From contig CADCXA010000005.1 in assembly GCA_902806565.1 (NCBI GenBank), positions 1-52,472 of the forward strand: a stretch of DNA of 52,472 nt. Direction: 5' to 3'. The DNA comes from Hypoxylon rubiginosum. Its lineage: Eukaryota; Ascomycota; Sordariomycetes; Xylariales; Hypoxylaceae. A program made the position numbers and the translations under genes. Below are positions 34,549 to 45,605 of this stretch, in pieces (within the stretch, counting starts at the first letter, position 1; each line of letters starts with the position of its first letter). The notes under the pieces are model-generated. The model was not told where the DNA came from. It made no database searches and saw only the letters and a program-made list of their open reading frames with translations.

Positions 34549-35999
34549 TGAGTTTTTTTTATACGATTTTATGGTTCGCGTATTGTTTTTTAAAGGGGAT
34601 GGTAGGAGACTGGATTGTTCAAGTCTAAAGTAAAGCATGCATGGGTTCACTAAATGGTTCATTCGGTAAATTTGCTATTTGCTATTTGCATATACTGCGC
34701 AGAAAAAGAGGGTGTCGGAAAATTATATATGGTGGCACATTGCATAATACGGGGATTTTTCCATTTCCCATACCATTTCGCCATATAAGTCGGGTTTTTT
34801 TTATTCGAAGAATTCTTCGACGAACGACGGCTGAGGCTAATAAGGCTAAGCATAAAGCATAAAGCATATCACATTGGTAATCCCCGGAGCAGGGGTTTTT
34901 GTACTTGTACTATGATAGTCACATGAAGGATGTCACCAGGTGACGTATGATTTTACGTTCTCCTGCGAAAAGGTGTGGTGTTGAATATGCAGGTACTAAT
35001 AATAAACAATGACTTTTCAACCATACAATTTGTATTCTTATCTGAAACATACGTCCTAGGTATGAATAGAGCTCGGACGACAATACAGTTTTGTTCTTAT
35101 CTACATGGTCTCATCGTCTCATCACCAAACAATAGAGCCACAACGTGCTTCGGCCGAAAGTTTACATAGTATGTCACCGCAACTTAATTCCCCTGAAAAA
35201 GCTATGCTATCCAGGATAAGGTATTGACAAACGGGTTGACCCGACCTCCTTAAACAATGATTGGTCATTTACCTCTTCTAAAATAGGAAAGGGCAGTAAG
35301 TGCCCTGGGCTACCTACCGAACCAGCAGACCAGCTAAACAGTTAGTGGGGGGATCAACTGTCAGACTGCCCAGAATTACCAGGGAGACACCGAGTTGGGA
35401 AGCCTTGTGGGGTATGTACAAGGTGGGCACAGGGTGCTGGGTGGGTTGTGGGTGGGTTGGACGGGCAGCCGCAACTGATGCAACCTGCCGCTTCCTCGTG
35501 CATTCGCCTGAGGTCTTCGTGCACTTTCAATTATTTCTCTGGAAACTTCCCACCGAGTTCTTATGATATCTGATATTTTTCTCCAGGCCTGTTCCATGTC
35601 CCGCCTGACCTGAACTGACGCAACATTTCTCTCATTCTCGCATTCCAGCTCGTTTGTCATTATACCCTCGTTCTTATAACCAAATCCCCATTTGAAGAGG
35701 TAACGGTCGAATATCTTGATTCACAGCTAGCTCATAATTTATAACGGTCGTCGGTGCAACCACAACAACATTTCCGTCCAAACTCGTCGTTCAAGAGCGC
35801 AAATAAAGAAAATTCTCTTGAATGATCACAACTCATCCTACACGACAGCTTTCGAGCTAGCCTGTCGAGCTGAGAGTCGGAGCGGAAAGACTCTAGCCGG
35901 CTGCCTGAATGTGAATTGGTATTCCTTGCAGTCGGTCTGAATAGTCATTTCTGCCACTTTCCAGGCCAGTGGTGGCCTTGCGCCCCTTCCCTGCTCCCA
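34549..35999. other. Intergenic region
   Basis: 3' flank of the DUF8004-like gene and promoter of the FHA kinase gene. An AAAGCATA pair occurs at 34852-34867. Open frames at 34975-35169 and 35300-35566 are not convincing. No gene is called. Confidence 0.45.
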
Positions 36000-38900
36000 A
36001 TGGACCATAGCGAGGACTCACAGGCCACCCAGCCAGGTCAGTGGCCCCTTAGACTGTCGCAACACCTGCATATTAGACATGTTTACTGACCCATTCATCT
36101 ACAGCCACGCAAAATGCCTTGGACCCCAGACGATTTGGGAAGCAGAACTCGGGCTTCTCTGACGAAGACATATCCGATATAGTCTGCCTATTATACCCCA
36201 ACTCAGACAGTGCGAGTCGCGAAGTGAAGGAGATCGCACGCTCCGCCGAATATGCCCAGCACACTACCGGGAAGTACACGGCCGATGCTATCGATTCTGA
36301 TCTATACTTGGAGGATGATGCCGAAGACTTTGGTCGGGTACGGTGTATTGGCGACCATGCTCTCGTTATCAAACTATCATCCGCCCTCAAGGATCCCCGT
36401 CTAGGCTTCACCTTCGGTCGCAATCAGGCTAGGTGTGATCTTTGCTTCGCATACGACCCGGGCAGGAGGCTTAGCATATCCACTTCCGCATATTCGTCAA
36501 CAAGTACGGCACAGTCATGCTATAGGGATCAATCGACAAACGGCACTGTTGTGGATAGTAAACTACTGCGAAAGAAGACCGACGCTCAAAGACCAGGCCA
36601 GCCCGGTGCTCCTAGAAGGACTCTGGAGAGTGGGTCTACGATTAAGATTGTCATGCAGCAAAGTACAAGTGATCTTGTCTTCCTCGTTCGCATTCCCCGC
36701 CGCGATGGCGATCATGAGGTAGCATACAAGAGAAAGCTTGCTGCCTATCTACGACGAGCGCATGGGCAGGATGATGAGGCGAATAGGACTATCGGTCCTG
36801 GACCCAGTGGCCATGTAAGATCACGTTTAGAGTACCTAGTATTATAGTTATATTTGTTTGTTAACTAACTCAACAAGGTCAACCTCTTCTCGCCTCCCCA
36901 AAACGGCCGGAAGCCTATTGACGATACATGGGAGATCACACAAGAAGCAAACGAGCGCCTGCCCCGAGAATGGCGTGGGGGTGATAAATATGCGCGTGTG
37001 GGCGTGATCGGGAAAGGCGCCTTCGCTACGGTTCATAAAGTCACCTCGAAATATGATGGCTCACCATATGCGGCGAAAGAATTAGACAAGCGGAAATTCA
37101 TGAAGAATGGTGTCCTAGACCAGAAGGTGGAAAATGAGATGAGAATTATGCAACGGGTCCACCATGTAAGTCCATTTCACATCCTTCCATCTGTTTACTT
37201 GAATCCTTCTAACCAAGTCAAGGACAACATTGTCCAATACATCGAGCATTTCGACTGGGATGCGCATCAGTTCTTCATAATCATGGAGTACGTTCCTGGC
37301 GGAGATCTCAACAAGCTTATTATTGAGAACGGCCCGATAGCAGAACCGTATGTTAAGATCATGGCGGATCAGCTATTGAATGCACTTGGATATCTGCACG
37401 ACAACAGGATTACTCATCGCGACGTAAAGCCCGACAACATTCTAATACAGTCAACAAACCCTCTTGTGGTCAAATTAACCGATTTCGGCTTGTCTAAAAT
37501 GGTCGACACCGAGCAGACTTGGCTCAAGACCTTTTGTGGTACCTTGTTGTACTGCGCACCGGAAGTTTACAGCGAGTATTCCCACTATGACGGCAATGGT
37601 AGGCGCACACAGAGAAATACGCATAGACCTGTGGATAGGGAGAGGTATGGCCATGCAGTGGACATTTGGTCCCTTGGCGGTGTATTATTCTACGCTCTCA
37701 CTGGCAGTCCTCCTTTTCCCGTTAGAAGCGGGGTCTCATATACGGAACTCCTCGATCACATCGTCAAGGTACCTGTCAATACCTCACCTTTAGTGCGAGC
37801 GGGTGTGTCAGCCAACGGTATTCACTTCCTACAGAGGATGATCCACGTGCGGCCGGAAACTAGAGCAACCATTGCCGAGCTCCAAGCTCATCCTTGGCTA
37901 GCAGGTGGAGCGGAGCCGGAGAATGCAGCCTCTGACGACAAGGACTTAGGACAGAGAGCCTCGCAGCTCAGCCTTGATGATAGGCAATCGGCTCAATACT
38001 CCGATCTCGGTGCAAGCCTATTGGGAGAGCCGGAGCCTGACTACTCTATCGATTTTGACTCGGAAAAGGAAAACTACACCTTTGGTCAGCCGAATCGATT
38101 ATTTGGGGAAGTCAACAACTCGGCAATTGGTAGCTCTGGTGTCATCGCAGAAGACCTTCTGAACCTTCCAATCTCGAACACGAGTCTCGGGGAAACCGAT
38201 ATCTTAGAAACTGAGATCCATGACAGCTTCGAAGAGTCAGAAAATCTTTCTACTCCGAGGCAAAACGTTCAACCCAATGGCAATCCATCACAGGGTAATT
38301 TACGTAGTGTTGTATCGGGGCTGGACTCACAAAGCCTTGGTGGTGCCTCCGTAATCCTTGGAAACTTGAACGTCAATAGCGATCCAAGTCTTTACTCTAA
38401 AATTAACGACTTAAACACTAGCAAGAGAAAACCTGCATACGACACGAGCGACGAATACGAGACAGGTGAAACTAAGGTTAAGCCATCTTTCAAAAGGCTC
38501 AAGTCACAGGGCGACATTGACGATTTCGATGCGGAGGAAGATGAGACTCGACTACTCGCCAGCGTGCCACAAGTTGCGAAGAACGACTCGGGACGTCAAA
38601 TAGATTTTCCTGTCCCTAAAACGACATATTGGGATAGCTCAAACAGGGATACGTGGCATCTGGACTACCCTGAAATGACCCATCTTCAGTACAATGCGTT
38701 CAAACTTGCCACCGAGAGAAGGAAGGAGGAGTTTGAACCAGGGAAGACACGCCTTTGGGACATAGCGATGGAAAACTTCCCGCCTTCGCGGAATCGGCAT
38801 CCACCAGGCGAACCAGGAAGAGCGCTCGAGTTGCGACCGGCTCTCCTTAAGCGTGATAGTCGGCCTGTCAACGAGGCGCGCGATTGGAGTATCCCAACAG

Positions 38901-39796
38901 CAAGTCCAGCAATCGAAGACGAATCAGAGTCTATTCCCGACACACTACCTCCGGAGAATCAGACCCAAACACTCGCGCAGGCTATTGAAACTCCAAAAAC
39001 TGTTGGGGCTTTCTTCTCAGCTCAGGGGTCATTGGTACCGGGAATATCGATCTATCTAGATGACCCCCTCATTTCATGGGGACGGGACCGGAACAACACG
39101 GTTGTTTACGAGCCAGTCGTTGAATCGAAGGTTCCCAAGAATGCTTTCAGAGTCCTAATGTGGGGCGATGGCTATGCTGCCTCTTTAAGCGAATTTCGTC
39201 CCTGGGAGCCTGGGCGGTCAACAGCCAGCCGTACTATGCGAGCATCACCAGAGCCAGATTCTTATGCGTTCTATATCTCTACCAAAGCCACCAACGGGAT
39301 ACGAATCAATGGCTATCATTTACCGGCCAACGAGCCGAAGGATAGTGCGGCCGCCTGTAAGCACTGGATGAAGCTGTACCACGGAGACACAATAATCTTC
39401 TGGGGAAACGAAAGCATATACAACCAAGCAAAGCTCACGTTTGAGTGTTACTGGGGTGGGTCATCCGGTACCCGTCCAGAAGGCGAACCTCCAGCGTATG
39501 TCGCCGAGCCGCTGGCTCGCAAACTCGATCGGCTGTGGCCTAGAGCTGTAAACACGCTCCACTACGATAAAATAAAAGCCGAGGCATTGCGTGAGCAAGA
39601 AGTGAGGATGCAACGCATGGACGAAGAAATCGAGCGTAGCCGAGCCTTCGAAGAAAAGCGTACCGAAGCTGTTAGGAGCCTTGCCTCTCGTACTTCTCGA
39701 CGAGCTTCACCAGCAAGCGCCCCACTCGCCGCAGGGACAGTAATCCCACAGCTCCGACATAATCTAGCGTCGTCATACCTTCAGAGTAGCGGATAG
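36000..39796 (+). CDS. FHA-kinase-FHA serine/threonine kinase (Rad53/Chk2 type)
   Basis: Four exons: 36000-36036, 36105-36814, 36878-37165 and 37223-39796, giving 1202 residues. Order: N-terminal FHA domain (about residues 100-180), kinase domain (about 288-568), long acidic/Ser-rich linker, second FHA domain (about 938-1050, with LISWGRDRNNTVVYEP and ATNGIRINGYHL), then a charged helix. The kinase is complete: GKGAFATVHKV, AAKELDK lysine, HRDVKPDN (His410, Asp412), DFG at 432, and CGTLLYCAPEV. FHA-kinase-FHA is the layout of Rad53, the DNA-damage checkpoint kinase, so a checkpoint role is likely. Odd: in FHA1, RRLS and DQSTNGTVV are in frame, but between them (about 36474-36530) the conserved strand IHFRIFVNKYGTVML is in another frame, implying two compensating indels. 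The last intron could also be read through, but GT-AG splicing restores a tighter kinase alignment. Confidence 0.9.
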
Positions 39797-40822
39797 AAAC
39801 GGTTTTATCCAAAGGAATCTTGGTCAAATATCCAAATAACGAATTTGACTATTATGGAATATAAGCATATGGGAACGATATGTTTAAGGGCTTCTGAAGT
39901 GGATCGGATGAGTATCTATATACCCAACCCATTACCTGTGTCTGTATATGACATGATAGAGAAAAGATACATGGAGTCGACGTATTGCGTGGAACCGCAA
40001 ATATGTCTTGACCTATATTTACATACTGTAGTATGGTGAGTGATCTCCGTTGGGAAGAGATCAGATAAGGGGTATAATAATAAGACAGTAAATATTCATA
40101 TAGCAAAGTAGTAAAATGACCTACAGTATCCAAACATGGTGCAGCTATCTATTCCCTCCGTGCAGAGAACGGGCATGATATGTTTGCTTTGGTACATCCT
40201 ACTCGAGCCTCATGGCGATGAGACCAGTGGATATTGAACAATGGCGGATGGCTGAGAATGCTAGAGGCTTTACTCGCCATGACGACGACTTCCACAAAAC
40301 ACAAGAACTAGAATATCTCTGGGTACATATGTAAGTACGATCACAGCCAAAAAAAAGTATCTAAAAAATTGCAATACGTGAATTGGTACGTACCGAGTGT
40401 CGGTGTCGTTCTTGCCTCTGTTCTCGAGCAACGAATTCTCGAGCAACGAATTCTCGAGCAACGAACGGTCCTTCCTCTTTCTAAAAGCACCTCGAGCTAT
40501 GATCATTTTCGGTTGTCCCGGTTAATACTTCGACTTTTTTTTTCTTTCGGTGTTTTCCTCCCTCCACATCATTCGCTCGTAAAACTCGTCGGCCTGGCAC
40601 CCTTGCGGCACTTGTTCTGATCTGGACGCCTTGGAACGCACATCTTTGGGTGCTGTTTTGTTCGCTCCTTTAGGTACCAGAGATTTCTCTCTTTCACTTT
40701 CTCTCACTCAGGTACATCGCCTTCACCTTTTTGCCCTTTCTCGCTTCATTTGCGCCGAAGCTGTTTCATCGAAATTCGGGTGTGCTACGGATGTCTCGAG
40801 ATCCCTTTCTTTACACGGTAGC
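39797..40822. other. Intergenic region with a 15-bp repeat
   Basis: 3' flank of the kinase gene, then a pyrimidine-rich promoter/leader for the next gene. Open frames here carry no family signature. A three-copy 15-bp repeat is at 40421-40465. Confidence 0.5.
40421..40465. repeat. 15-bp tandem repeat, 3 copies
   Basis: Three perfect copies of TTCTCGAGCAACGAA, about 360 bases before the next gene's ATG, probably in its promoter or leader. Confidence 0.9.
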
Positions 40823-43800
40823 ATGAATCTACTCAGAGGCCGATGCCGCTCCAAGTAAGTTCAATCTGCATTTACTCTTCTATTCCCAAGACTGTGTGTT
40901 TATACGAGCACACCATACAACGGTTTATATCATACTTCGTTCGCACGGTTATCACTATCGCATAATCCTCACTAATACCTCGATAGGAGCATTGGCTCTC
41001 AGCCAGAAAGGCGCAATCAGTCGGAACGTCGTATGTTGCGGCACGAGGACAGCGATAGTGACAATGAGTTCTACATACCTGGTGGGAGAGGCCTCTACGT
41101 TACTCGAACTAGCAGTGGGAAACCTGCCTTAGGTCGCAAGAAATCAAGCAGGCTATTGCAAGACTATGGCTTCGACATCCTCGGTCAAAGTTTCGGTGTA
41201 CCTTCTCGCATGGACTTCGAGCGAAGATCTCGTCGACGAACAAGCTTCCATACGCCTATCTCAGCACCAGACACAGTTTACTCATCTACAACTCGCGGAA
41301 CGTCTAGCAAATATAACAGTTCCTTCGAGCGTGGAACGCCTACGAGAGAGCCTACGAGAGAGCCTACGAGAGAGCCTACGAGAGGTCGTAAGAGTCGTAG
41401 TCGTTCTGATTCGGCTTCTGCTGTTAGTTGTCAGCACCATTACCATTGCAACTGTACTTTACATCATGACCGATGTCACTATGAAGGACCCGACGCAAGA
41501 TCTTCAAGCTCGAAGCCGACAAAATCGAACCTACCGACACCGGCAAAACCATCAATACCAGTGCCATCTCCCAATCAGCCTCCCGCATGGAGCTTCCAGC
41601 CTCCTAGCACACCTAGCACGGCAGCTAACAAGGTTCCTCCTCCGATGAAGTTACCTACTGGTCCCCAGGGGCATGCTGCTCAGTACTCGCCTTATGGTAA
41701 CCTTCCAGCTTGGACAACGCCGCAGATTCCCGCAGGAATGAACACTCACTTTGTGGCTTCTCCCGTCTCTCCTGTGATCACCGGCTTTCGGTCTGCTTCG
41801 ATGCCCGTATTCGTTCAGGCCCAACCGTCTCCTACTCCGTACCCGGAGGCAAGGCCTCCCACTCATGCTATACCTGGAGCTTCGTCTATTCCTCCCCCTC
41901 CACCACCTCTCACGCCCTCACTCCATCCACATGGGACACCCAGCCCCTTTAGATACAGTCCTAACGAAGTCAAGAAGTGCGAGGAGCATTACAAGAAGGC
42001 CCAGGCACAAGAAGTAGAGAAGAACAAGGAGAACAAGGGAAACGGGAAGGAAAATGAGAACGACGATTTCAGCAAGCATATCCAGCATTGCCATTTCTGC
42101 GCAGCGTGCGGAGCGATGCGGTCGAAGGCGTATCATACCGCACATCCTCTGGAAAGAGGTCAGATACCCGAACGAAGCTACTGTCACAGATGCATGGATG
42201 CTGCTGCTACCAAGAAAGGTAATCTACAAGCCATCAAAGAATCCGCCAGAGGTAGTTCTGGAACTCACAACCACCCGCAAGATGCTAGTCAAGATTCTCC
42301 TAAGACTGACGCAGACCGTATTGGCCCTGGCAATAAGAAAGGGCACAAGAAGAATAGCCGTAGTTGGATAAGAAAGGGGAGACGCCTTAGTCTATTGTCA
42401 AATCTCCTCCCCACTTCGACGGCTTCGGGAGGTCTCACGCAGCCAAGTGAGACGGTAGCATCTGACGAAGGGTCGGAATACATACCTTCCGCACCAATTC
42501 CGGTCACTAAAGCAGAGCAGGATCGAACTGAGCGATCAGCATCCTCTAGCAAACAAACCGTGTCCAATACCATCGCCAACGCGTCTTCAATAGCGGTCGA
42601 TGAACCCAACCATCCTCAGGGTGGTTCGCCCGAGAAGTACCAGGGATCAGTTTCAGAGAAGATTGTTCAAGCTAAACCCTCCCGCTCGCCGGACAAGCCT
42701 GGAAAGGAGAAGCCGAGAGTGGCCGCGCAAACGCACGAGCCCAGTGGTCCTTCGAGCAAGACATATGATAAGATACGAATCCCATCCGGAGCCAAGATTC
42801 CCGAGAAACGTTCCAGGATCCCGCGGCCGGCCAGTAGCAAAATCACTTCCGAGGCCACATCTAAGGGCTCTGCAACAAACCCGAAAGAACCATCGAAAGC
42901 TGCTCACATGTATCATGAGTCTCAGTACAAAGCACCTGCCGTTGTGGATGAAAAAGATGAGAACGTCGAGTTTCCCACCGAACCTCCCGGAAGGTCCGAA
43001 ACTGCTTCATTTGATATCCATTGGGGAAAATCCCACGTGGAGCAGACATCCAGCCAGACAGATCAGTATAAGCCTAGCCGTAAGGAAAAGGGCAAGAACC
43101 GACGTAAGCACGACCGGCGGAGAGAACCCTCGCCTATGATTCCTAGGACGGCAGAACCGCAGCGAGTTCCAGAGTTTGGTCAGCAAGAACGCCCTGATTA
43201 CGGACGAACCGGCCGACACCGTGACGAGGCTAGATCAGGCCGTCAAAGAGATCGAGAAACACGCCTACGTTTCGAGGATGAGGTCCCGTTGGCTTCACCA
43301 TACCAGCCTGATTATGCTGCTGGATGGGATTTGCCGCCCACACCTATGGATCCGGTGTATCCTAATATGGGCCCTATGCCATACTTTACAGAAGAGTTCT
43401 GGGGAATTAACCAGGAGCACACCGACCCCGTCGAGCAGGAAGCTCAGGCATTTGCTGACCCTTACCCGGCCTCAGCTGGCAAGTTATTCGAGAACTCCAC
43501 GAATTCCGGGACCGGCTTCTCCCGACTCGTTCCTAGTTTTCTAACGCGCAGTGAGATCTCAGTCGAGTCATACGGTTCTAATGGAGGCGGTCCAGGTAAC
43601 GGAAACACTGGTCCTGGCGCTACTTACAAGTTGGATGAGGTTTCGGAAACCGGTGGCGAGACGGCCGACGACGAGGACTACAGGCCGGTAAAAAAGCTTG
43701 GTAAGCTTCGCCCAGGATTCATCTTAGGATATCTGCTAGCGAAATGTTTTTGCGCACAACTGACGGCGCATGCAGAATACTCTAGCAAGGAAGATCAAGA

Positions 43801-44140
43801 CCGAAAGACGGTCGCACGTACCCGTACTCGTAGTCGTAACCGAACCCCTTCGACGCGTGACCTTCGCTCGCAAGAACGATCTCAAGGACATCGATCCAAC
43901 TCTACACCCCGACAAGCCCAGTCCTCGTCCTCGAAGAAACCACGCGATAAGAAGAAGAACTTGTACTCTGCTGCAGGAGACTTTGGCAGCTTGCCGAACT
44001 TGTCGCCTCCGTCCGTCGAATCTTCCACGGTTGCCCACACAGGACATTCCATGGAGGATCTGCCACGAGATGTGACCGAGAACAACGCTCCGACTGAGGC
44101 TGGCCGACGCCGACGTATTCGCCGTCCCTCTCGCATGTAG
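40823..44140 (+). CDS. Fungal protein with Cys/His clusters and long disordered regions, 1036 aa
   Basis: Three exons: 40823-40854, 40987-43700 and 43776-44140. The second intron (75 bases, gtaagc ... tgcag) contains no stop and is a multiple of three, so unspliced RNA would stay in frame with 25 extra residues; the donor, branch and acceptor look genuine. Most of the protein is Ser/Pro/Arg-rich and likely disordered. Two Cys/His clusters stand out: CQHHYHCNCTLHHDRCHY near residue 159, and HCHFCAACGAMRSKAYH ... YCHRCMDAA near 379-418, the latter like a zinc ribbon (two CxxC pairs). TREP is tandemly repeated near residue 130. The C-terminus is rich in Arg/Ser. I do not recognise the family beyond hypothetical ascomycete proteins and assign no function. 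Confidence 0.8.
41339..41385 (+). repeat. In-frame 12-bp repeat encoding TREP
   Basis: About 3.6 copies of ACGAGAGAGCCT inside the preceding gene, adding Thr-Arg-Glu-Pro units to a disordered segment. Copy number is likely to vary between strains. Confidence 0.85.
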
Positions 44141-44882
44141 GCGACACATCTGTTTTCGTCGCATCGAATTGTCCCTATATACAAGAATCGCCTCATTGTT
44201 CGTTGCACATACGCTGTCAGCAACGCTAGAACACCCACCAACTGCTACGAAGCTTGCATTCTGCGATGCTAGTACAGTTAAAACCTTCTGAACAACATTG
44301 GCCTCCGATATCCGACCAGGGATACGTTCTCTTTGCAACAATGTCTCTACCGACTGCTCTCGACAACGATGAACTCTGGACGTATTCTTGGTGATACGAC
44401 CCAGTGGTTTTTAATCAAGTTATGGAAAAGTCAGGATAGGGGTTGGATGGCCTGCCGGCTTCGGCACTTCTTGTTCCTTCCCCCCTTTTTAAAAAATTAA
44501 TTTTGTAGGATGTAGTAGCTCTTTTGCTACGTTGTTGTGTTGTATATGCATTTCTCGCAAAGATAGGGCTTGCTTAGTTGCACTCACACCTGGTGTGCTG
44601 TGGACTGTACTTAGCTGAGCATGGGAGTGGGAATGAGCAAAATCAAAGCAGGAGTCTACGTCCGTGTACGAAGTAGATACCGGTAATAATGAAAAATTCA
44701 TACATGATTGCGAAACCGTGATTTTCACAGCATCTTAGTAGTGAGAAACTTCTTGTGTGTATATTGTTTGGAGTATTAATACTCCTGGCTAACTGATATA
44801 TACCTGTACTATACTTAGGCTTAATTAAGAAGCGAAACTTCCAATCATGGCAATGGACGAACTAAAAGCCCTGGATGCTTAA
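44141..44882. other. Intergenic region upstream of tRNA-Thr
   Basis: 3' flank of the Cys/His-cluster gene. Minus-strand open frames overlapping its end are shadows. No other gene is seen. Confidence 0.45.
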
Positions 44883-44980
44883 GCCCGCTTGGCACAGCGG
44901 TAATGCGCCTCACTAGTATCAGGAGATTCTACTGAGAAAAGCAAATGAGGAGATGACTGGTTCGACTCCAGTAGTGGGCA
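44883..44980 (+). tRNA. tRNA-Thr (anticodon AGT) with 26-nt intron
   Basis: The acceptor stem GCCCGCT pairs with AGTGGGC, with discriminator A44980. The anticodon stem CCTCA pairs with TGAGG. The loop C-T-AGT-A puts anticodon AGT at 44915-44917. The intron, 44919-44944, follows position 37 as is standard for nuclear tRNAs. The T arm is ACTGG-TTCGACT-CCAGT. The A box TGGCACAGCGG and B box GGTTCGACTCC fit the RNA polymerase III consensus, and T runs follow at 44985-45000. The mature length would be 72 bases. The D stem is only three clear pairs. Confidence 0.93.
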
Positions 44981-45605
44981 TTCCTTTTTTCCCTTTTTTT
45001 CAAATTTGGTTTCCCCCTTTTCTATATTCGTTCATATAAATTAATTATATGTATTTTATCAATTAGCTTCCTCTTTAATAAGAGTGGGACTCTAAGAATA
45101 CCTATTCTTAAACGTCCTTTGTTTTGTATTCGCATTCTTTTGGACTGGCAATTTTAGTGACATTTTCCACCGAGTCAACTCACGGATCTGATGATCACAG
45201 GTACGAATGTTGTCAGAACCTTCCACTGAAGACAGAGAGATGGCATTCTTCGATTTCATAGCATGAGCTTCCTACAGACTTCAGTGGTCATTAAGTGCTA
45301 TGCTGCTTATTCACCGATATTGTTACAGTTGCTTTTCTCTCTACTATCCACCTACCCTCCTTAAAACCAACACTGCTCAATAAATCACACGGAATGAAAA
45401 AGGAATATGCTTTTTGATTTCCTGCCTCGCATTTTTTGGTATATGTACATGGCCAACCTTTTGAAGGCTGCTTTTCCTCAGCCCAACCAGCAGGTGTACA
45501 AATCAGATTGATCGTAGACGCCACGTATCACTAATAAGTTCTCGTTGTATCCCTTATTTTTCCTGCGTATACCCTCTCCACGTCTATATCGTCCGGTTAG
45601 TTACA
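44981..45605. other. Intergenic region between tRNA-Thr and STT3
   Basis: Begins with the T-rich RNA polymerase III terminator. A minus-strand open frame at 45291-45524 (77 codons, with a few Cys) has no recognisable family. The rest is 3' flank of STT3. Confidence 0.45.
44984..45001 (+). terminator. RNA polymerase III terminator of tRNA-Thr
   Basis: Two T runs (T6 and T7, separated by CCC) directly after the tRNA 3' end, as expected for RNA polymerase III termination. Confidence 0.8.

Noticed and set aside
37166..37222. Read-through of the third kinase intron
   Set aside because: The frame stays open, but the 57-base segment has gtaagt and a 3' aag, and would insert residues between kinase subdomains where homologues have none.
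43736..44341. 201-codon minus-strand frame
   Set aside because: Overlaps the last exon of the Cys/His-cluster gene and has no family resemblance.
45291..45524. 77-codon minus-strand frame downstream of STT3
   Set aside because: No recognisable family or promoter context; likely part of the STT3 3' flank.
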